A program made the position numbers and the translations under genes. This document shows, piece by piece, positions 47,823 through 49,268 of a DNA stretch of 49,268 nucleotides; within the stretch, counting starts at the first letter, position 1; each line of letters opens with the position of its first letter. The DNA comes from Cupriavidus sp. UYMMa02A (GTDB lineage Bacteria; Pseudomonadota; Gammaproteobacteria; Burkholderiales; Burkholderiaceae), in NCBI GenBank assembly GCA_001725945.1, contig LRMT01000082.1:1-49268 (forward strand), given 5' to 3'. The notes beneath the pieces were generated by a model that saw only the letters and a list, made by a program, of their open reading frames with translations, ran no database searches and was not told the DNA's origin.

Positions 47823-48811
47823 ATGTTCCAAGCCGCCAAACAACTGGGAAGACTTGTCGCAATGACGCTGCTATATGCAGCCGCTGCGGCGGCGCATGGC
47901 GCGCAAGCCGACTCCTATCCAAACAAGCCCGTTCGCGTGATTGTGCCGTATGCCGTTGGCGGCGGCGGGGATATCGTCGGACGGCCGCTGGCTCAGTATC
48001 TTTCACAGCGTACCGGACAGCGTTTCATCATGGATAACCACGGCGGCGCAACGGCAATATCGGTATGGACATGGTGGCGAAGGCGCCCAACGATGGCTAT
48101 ACCCTGGTACTGGCGCTGACTGCGCAACTCGCCGTCAACCAGAGCCTGTACCGCAAACTTCCCTACGACCCTGTCAACGATTTCGAGCCAGTATCCTTGC
48201 TGGCTTCGGCGCCGTACTTCCTGGTGGTGCATCCGTCGGTGCCGGCGCATAATCTGGCCGAATTCATCAAGCTGGCCAAGGCCAATCCGGGCAAGTACAC
48301 GTATGGATCGTCGGGCAACGGCAGCGGTCCGCACCTGTCAATGGAGCTGCTGAAATCGAAGGCCGGCATCGACCTTGTGCACGTTCCCTTCAAGGGCGCC
48401 GGGCCGGCTATGCCAGCGCTGCTGGCCGGCCAGGTGAGCGCCATGTTTGCCAGCTACGGGCTCGCGGCCCAGCAGATCAAGGCAGGCAAGCTGCGAGTAC
48501 TGGCCGTATCGACCGCAAATCGGGCGGTGTCGATGCCTGACGTTCCCACCCTCGCCGAAGCCGGCGTGCCCGGCTACGACTCCAATGTGTGGTACGCGCT
48601 ATTGGCGCCGCGCGGCACTCCGAAGCCGATCGTTGCGCGCCTGAGCAGCGAAATCGCCGCGCTGATCAAGAGTTCGGATCTGCGCCAGCGCTTTCTGACC
48701 GACGGCATCGTGCCGGTCGGTTCTACACCGGAAGAACTGGGCGCCTATATCAAGACGGAGAGCGCCAAGTGGGGGGCCGTGGTGAAGCAGTCGGGCGCCA
48801 CCATCGACTGA
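47823..48811 (+). CDS. Second Bug/TctC-type periplasmic carboxylate receptor (frameshifted)
   Basis: Signal peptide (LGRLVAMTLLYAAAAAAHGA, cleavage near AQA), YPNKPVRVIVPYAVGGGGDI, then one base missing near 48052 (GGANGNIGMDMVAKAP). Family blocks VNQSLYRKLPYDPVNDFEPV, YGSSGNGSGPHLSMELLKSK, VHVPFKGAGPAMPALLAGQV, VPTLAEAGVPGYDSNVWYAL follow. About 330 residues. It lies 35 bases after the lyase gene, so it is likely the receptor for that enzyme's substrate or precursor. Only distantly like the first Bug gene, so a different ligand is expected. No membrane subunits nearby. Confidence 0.88.
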
Positions 48812-49268
48812 TTTGCGGACGCGCAGGGCATTTTCGAACCGTCCGGCCCACTATTCAGACGCCAGCGGCAGTTCGAGGCTTAAAGTCACTATCGAGATAA
48901 GTTCTCTTATCGCAATACCGGCGCAGCGGCTCCAAACTGTTCGCCTTCAAATCGCGTTCATCCCGATACGCCCATAGACCCCGGCCTTCTAGGTCACACT
49001 GAGGAAGCGCGCTGCACAAAGGGCGGCGCGGAGGACGAGCGCCCCCCTCCCCCTCCGTTGACCGGGTTCGTCCAATTGCGGTCATTGATCGTGTCGTGTT
49101 CCAGGACTCTTTTGACTCCATCAACAGACGCTCAAAGCGGTCGAAGGGCCGTTGGCCCGCGCAATAGCTATAGTGCGATAGCTCACGCGGCGCTCTTCCT
49201 TAGGCACACGGCTGTAGTTGGGCAGACTCGCATGGTCGCCGTGTTCGAGAGATGAAGCCATTGTTGCG
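48812..49268. other. Gene-free right end
   Basis: No gene is supported in these 457 bases. The minus-strand frame at 48855-49124 is open but Arg/Pro/Gly-biased, with no recognisable motif, and its start is arbitrary. Terminator-like or repeated structures are not obvious. Confidence 0.45.

Noticed and set aside
48855..49124. 89-codon minus-strand open frame at the right end
   Set aside because: No motif, biased composition and an arbitrary start; it may belong to something beyond the edge but cannot be supported here.
1..49268. CRISPR arrays, tRNA or rRNA genes, complete insertion sequences, replication origin
   Set aside because: No regularly spaced repeats, no cloverleaf or rRNA-like sequence and no transposase motif were seen. 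The two DnaA-box-like palindromes are single sites, not a clustered origin.

Overview
The window is high-GC DNA whose gene content points to a beta-proteobacterium of the Burkholderiaceae, most likely Cupriavidus or a close relative. The pointers are two Bug/TctC-type periplasmic carboxylate receptors, many LysR regulators, a hopanoid cluster, an H-NS-like protein with the short C-terminal DNA-binding domain, and CheV and SulP genes. This is inferred from gene families; no rRNA or tRNA gene is visible.

Layout. 0-5 kb: a FecR/LysM envelope protein and its response regulator (minus), the last ~105 codons of a pelG-like gene, then a two-gene envelope polysaccharide unit (family 2 glycosyltransferase plus small outer-membrane barrel). 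5.4-6.5 kb: cspA with a long leader, and a secreted BON-like protein. 6.6-10.3 kb: hopanoid genes hpnD, shc and hpnG. 10.3-12.3 kb: a ParE-type toxin-antitoxin pair and a YegD-like Hsp70 (minus). 12.4-17.7 kb: a candidate tricarboxylate island (Bug receptor, class III CoA-transferase, short citrate-synthase-like citryl-CoA lyase, a diguanylate cyclase and an IclR regulator). 17.8-21.3 kb: small secreted and hypothetical genes, a methyltransferase and a ketopantoate-reductase-like gene. 21.6-24.8 kb: an E1alpha-E1beta-E2 2-oxoacid dehydrogenase operon. 24.8-33 kb: DUF6494-like protein, PLD-type lipoprotein, small RHH-like protein, SulP permease, universal stress protein, 1-Cys peroxiredoxin, CheV, and a MoaD-like plus beta-propeller pair. 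33.3-39.5 kb: AzgA-type purine permease, H-NS-like protein, lipoprotein, and a LysR/MFS divergent pair. 39.6-45.3 kb: a gene graveyard (three LysR pieces, leuD next to a 5'-truncated leuC, an enoyl-CoA hydratase with a 26-bp tandem duplication, an aldehyde dehydrogenase tail fused head-to-head to a decapitated LysR). 45.4-48.8 kb: LysR, fumarase/aspartase-superfamily lyase, and a second Bug receptor.

A window-wide peculiarity colours every annotation. About half of the conserved genes contain one or more frameshifts. In every case worked through base by base, adding a single base restores the family sequence, and no case needed a base removed. That one-sided pattern looks like a systematic deletion error in the assembly rather than real decay, so those genes are listed as whole CDSs with the shift positions. 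The truncations of pelG, leuC, the aldehyde dehydrogenase and the LysR genes, and the 26-bp duplication, cannot be explained that way and are probably real.

The least explained signals are a 24-bp palindromic element present twice about 7 kb apart (21 of 24 bases identical, DnaA-box-like half sites), the beta-propeller/ubiquitin-like gene pair, the CoA-transferase/citryl-CoA lyase island, and the two-gene polysaccharide unit.
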